Shown here: piece by piece, positions 63,032-64,000 of the stretch
How the letters are laid out: every line of letters starts with the position of its first letter
Position numbering within the stretch: position 1 is the first letter of the stretch
NCBI RefSeq assembly: GCF_003574835.2
Contig: NZ_CP063196.1
Span: forward strand, 496,001 to 560,000
Source: Thermobifida halotolerans
GTDB taxonomy: Bacteria; Actinomycetota; Actinomycetes; Streptosporangiales; Streptosporangiaceae
Direction of reading: 5' to 3'
Length of the DNA: 64,000 nucleotides
Notes under the pieces: generated by a model
What the model was told of the DNA's origin: nothing
The model's input: the letters and a program-made list of their open reading frames with translations, nothing else
Database searches by the model: none
Translations under genes and position numbers: made by a program

Positions 63032-64000
63032 GTGAGTGAACGAACCTGGTCCCAACTGATCGGAGCGCTGCTGGACGGCGCGTCCCTCTCGGCCTCCGAC
63101 ACCGAGTGGGCGATGAACGAGATCATGTCCGGGTCGGCCACCGACGCCCAGATCGCGGGTTTCGCGGTCGCGCTGCGCGCCAAGGGTGAGACCGTCGCCG
63201 AGGTCCGCGGCCTGGCCCAGGGCATGCTCGACAACGCGGTGGAGATCTCCGTCCCCGGACAGACCCTGGACATCGTGGGCACCGGCGGCGACCGCGCGCA
63301 CACCGTCAACGTCTCCACGATGGCCTCCATCGTCGCCTCCGCGGCGGGCGCGCGCGTGGTCAAGCACGGCAACCGGGCCGCCTCCTCCTCGTGCGGCACC
63401 GCCGACGTGCTGGAGCGGCTGGGCGTGGTGATCGACCTCGACCCCGAGGACACCGCCGCGGTCGCCGAGGAGGTCGGGATCACCTTCTGCTTCGCGCCGC
63501 TGTTCCACCCGTCGCTGAAGTACGCGGCCAGGACGCGGCGGGAGCTCGCCGTCCCCACCGTCTTCAACTTCCTGGGACCGCTCACCAACCCCGCCCGGCC
63601 GGTCTCCTCGGCCATCGGGGTCTTCGACCGGGGCATGTGCGAGGTGATCGCCGGGGTGTTCGCCGACCGGGGGGCGCGCGCCCTGGTCTTCCGCGGCGAC
63701 GACGGACTCGACGAGCTGACGACCACCACCACCTCGTCGGTGTGGGTCGTGGTCGACGGCGCGGTCCGCCACGAGCGACTGGACCCCGCCGACCTGGGCA
63801 TCGAGCGTTCGGCGCCCGACGCGCTGCGCGGCGGCGACGCGGAGTTCAACGCCCGGGTCGTGCGCGACCTCCTGGACGGCCGCACCGGCCCGGTGCGCGA
63901 CGCGGTCCTGCTCAACGCGGCGGCGGCGCTGGCCGCGGCCGACGGCGTCACCGGCTCCCTCACCGAGGCGCTGCGCGCCCAGTACGAGCGGGCCGCCGGG
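63032..64000 (+). CDS. trpD: anthranilate phosphoribosyltransferase (partial, runs off the window)
   Basis: 323 codons are present with no stop before the window end; the family is about 340-355 residues, so only a short C-terminal piece is missing. Motifs: [20 protein letters not shown] (PRPP-binding), [40 protein letters not shown] and [15 protein letters not shown]. It adds a phosphoribosyl group to anthranilate in tryptophan synthesis. GTG 63032 follows AAGGAATCC. It is not flanked by other trp genes within the window. Confidence 0.95.
   Translation, partial: MSERTWSQLIGALLDGASLSASDTEWAMNEIMSGSATDAQIAGFAVALRAKGETVAEVRGLAQGMLDNAVEISVPGQTLDIVGTGGDRAHTVNVSTMASIVASAAGARVVKHGNRAASSSCGTADVLERLGVVIDLDPEDTAAVAEEVGITFCFAPLFHPSLKYAARTRRELAVPTVFNFLGPLTNPARPVSSAIGVFDRGMCEVIAGVFADRGARALVFRGDDGLDELTTTTTSSVWVVVDGAVRHERLDPADLGIERSAPDALRGGDAEFNARVVRDLLDGRTGPVRDAVLLNAAAALAAADGVTGSLTEALRAQYERAAG

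Overview
The window is very GC-rich with many GTG starts and is almost entirely chromosomal core genes of an actinobacterium. It has cofactor F420 enzymes, a qcrCAB/ctaCDEF respiratory supercomplex, a PspA/PspAA/HtpX/PspAB set and paired glutamine synthetases with GlnE. The gene order from glnA2 through nadE, glnE, glnA, lipA/lipB, sucB, lpd, pepA, cobS/cobU and ctaC/D to qcrB and trpD resembles the Streptomyces coelicolor core as I remember it. A secreted GH13-CBM20 alpha-amylase, an F420:NADPH oxidoreductase and a type I-E CRISPR array point to a Nocardiopsaceae member, most likely Thermobifida. The species is an inference.

Layout. 1-9.9 kb: a CopD-CtaG copper/oxidase-assembly fusion, an F420-type luciferase-like oxidoreductase, a P-loop ATPase, an O-methyltransferase, a membrane-bound hydrolase, a TetR regulator overlapping an FAD monooxygenase, and methionine aminopeptidase. 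10.05-10.80 kb: a 13-repeat type I-E CRISPR array with no cas genes in the window. 11-21.3 kb: F420:NADPH oxidoreductase, secreted phosphoesterase, a second luciferase-like oxidoreductase, panB, glnA2, nadE and a secreted amylase with a Mal-type operator. 21.9-27.9 kb: glnE, an SMR exporter, and glnA with a GlnR box. 28-37.4 kb: a minus-strand run carrying DUF4191, lipA, lipB, sucB, lpd, pepA, cobS and cobU. 37.4-45.4 kb: a small conserved protein behind a 110-nt nested inverted repeat, a YhaN/YhaO (SbcCD-like) pair, an SdpI-like protein, an aldo/keto reductase and a DUF3043 protein. 45.5-51.1 kb: pspA-pspAA, htpX-pspAB, glycerate kinase, erpA and adenosine kinase. 51.2-64 kb: rpsD with a structured leader, a TusA-like protein, ctaC-ctaD-ctaF, an L,D-transpeptidase, ctaE-qcrC-qcrA-qcrB on the opposite strand, a receiver-domain protein, and trpD, which runs off the end.

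How the parts work together. LipB and LipA make lipoate for SucB, and Lpd reoxidises it. GlnE would adenylylate the GlnA at 25.8 kb, which has the target tyrosine, but not GlnA2, which has tryptophan there. CtaG, CtaC-F and QcrABC build the electron-transport supercomplex. F420:NADPH oxidoreductase supplies reduced F420 to the two luciferase-like enzymes. Many genes end in perfect GC-rich hairpins. Seven have a TAnnnT-like -10 box 6-8 nt before the start codon, which suggests leaderless mRNAs.

I see no prophage, insertion sequence, tRNA or rRNA gene. The least explained material is the set of non-coding structures (6.0-6.4, 21.6-21.9, 37.47-37.61, 51.16-51.42 and 57.35-57.51 kb) and the orphan-located CRISPR array.
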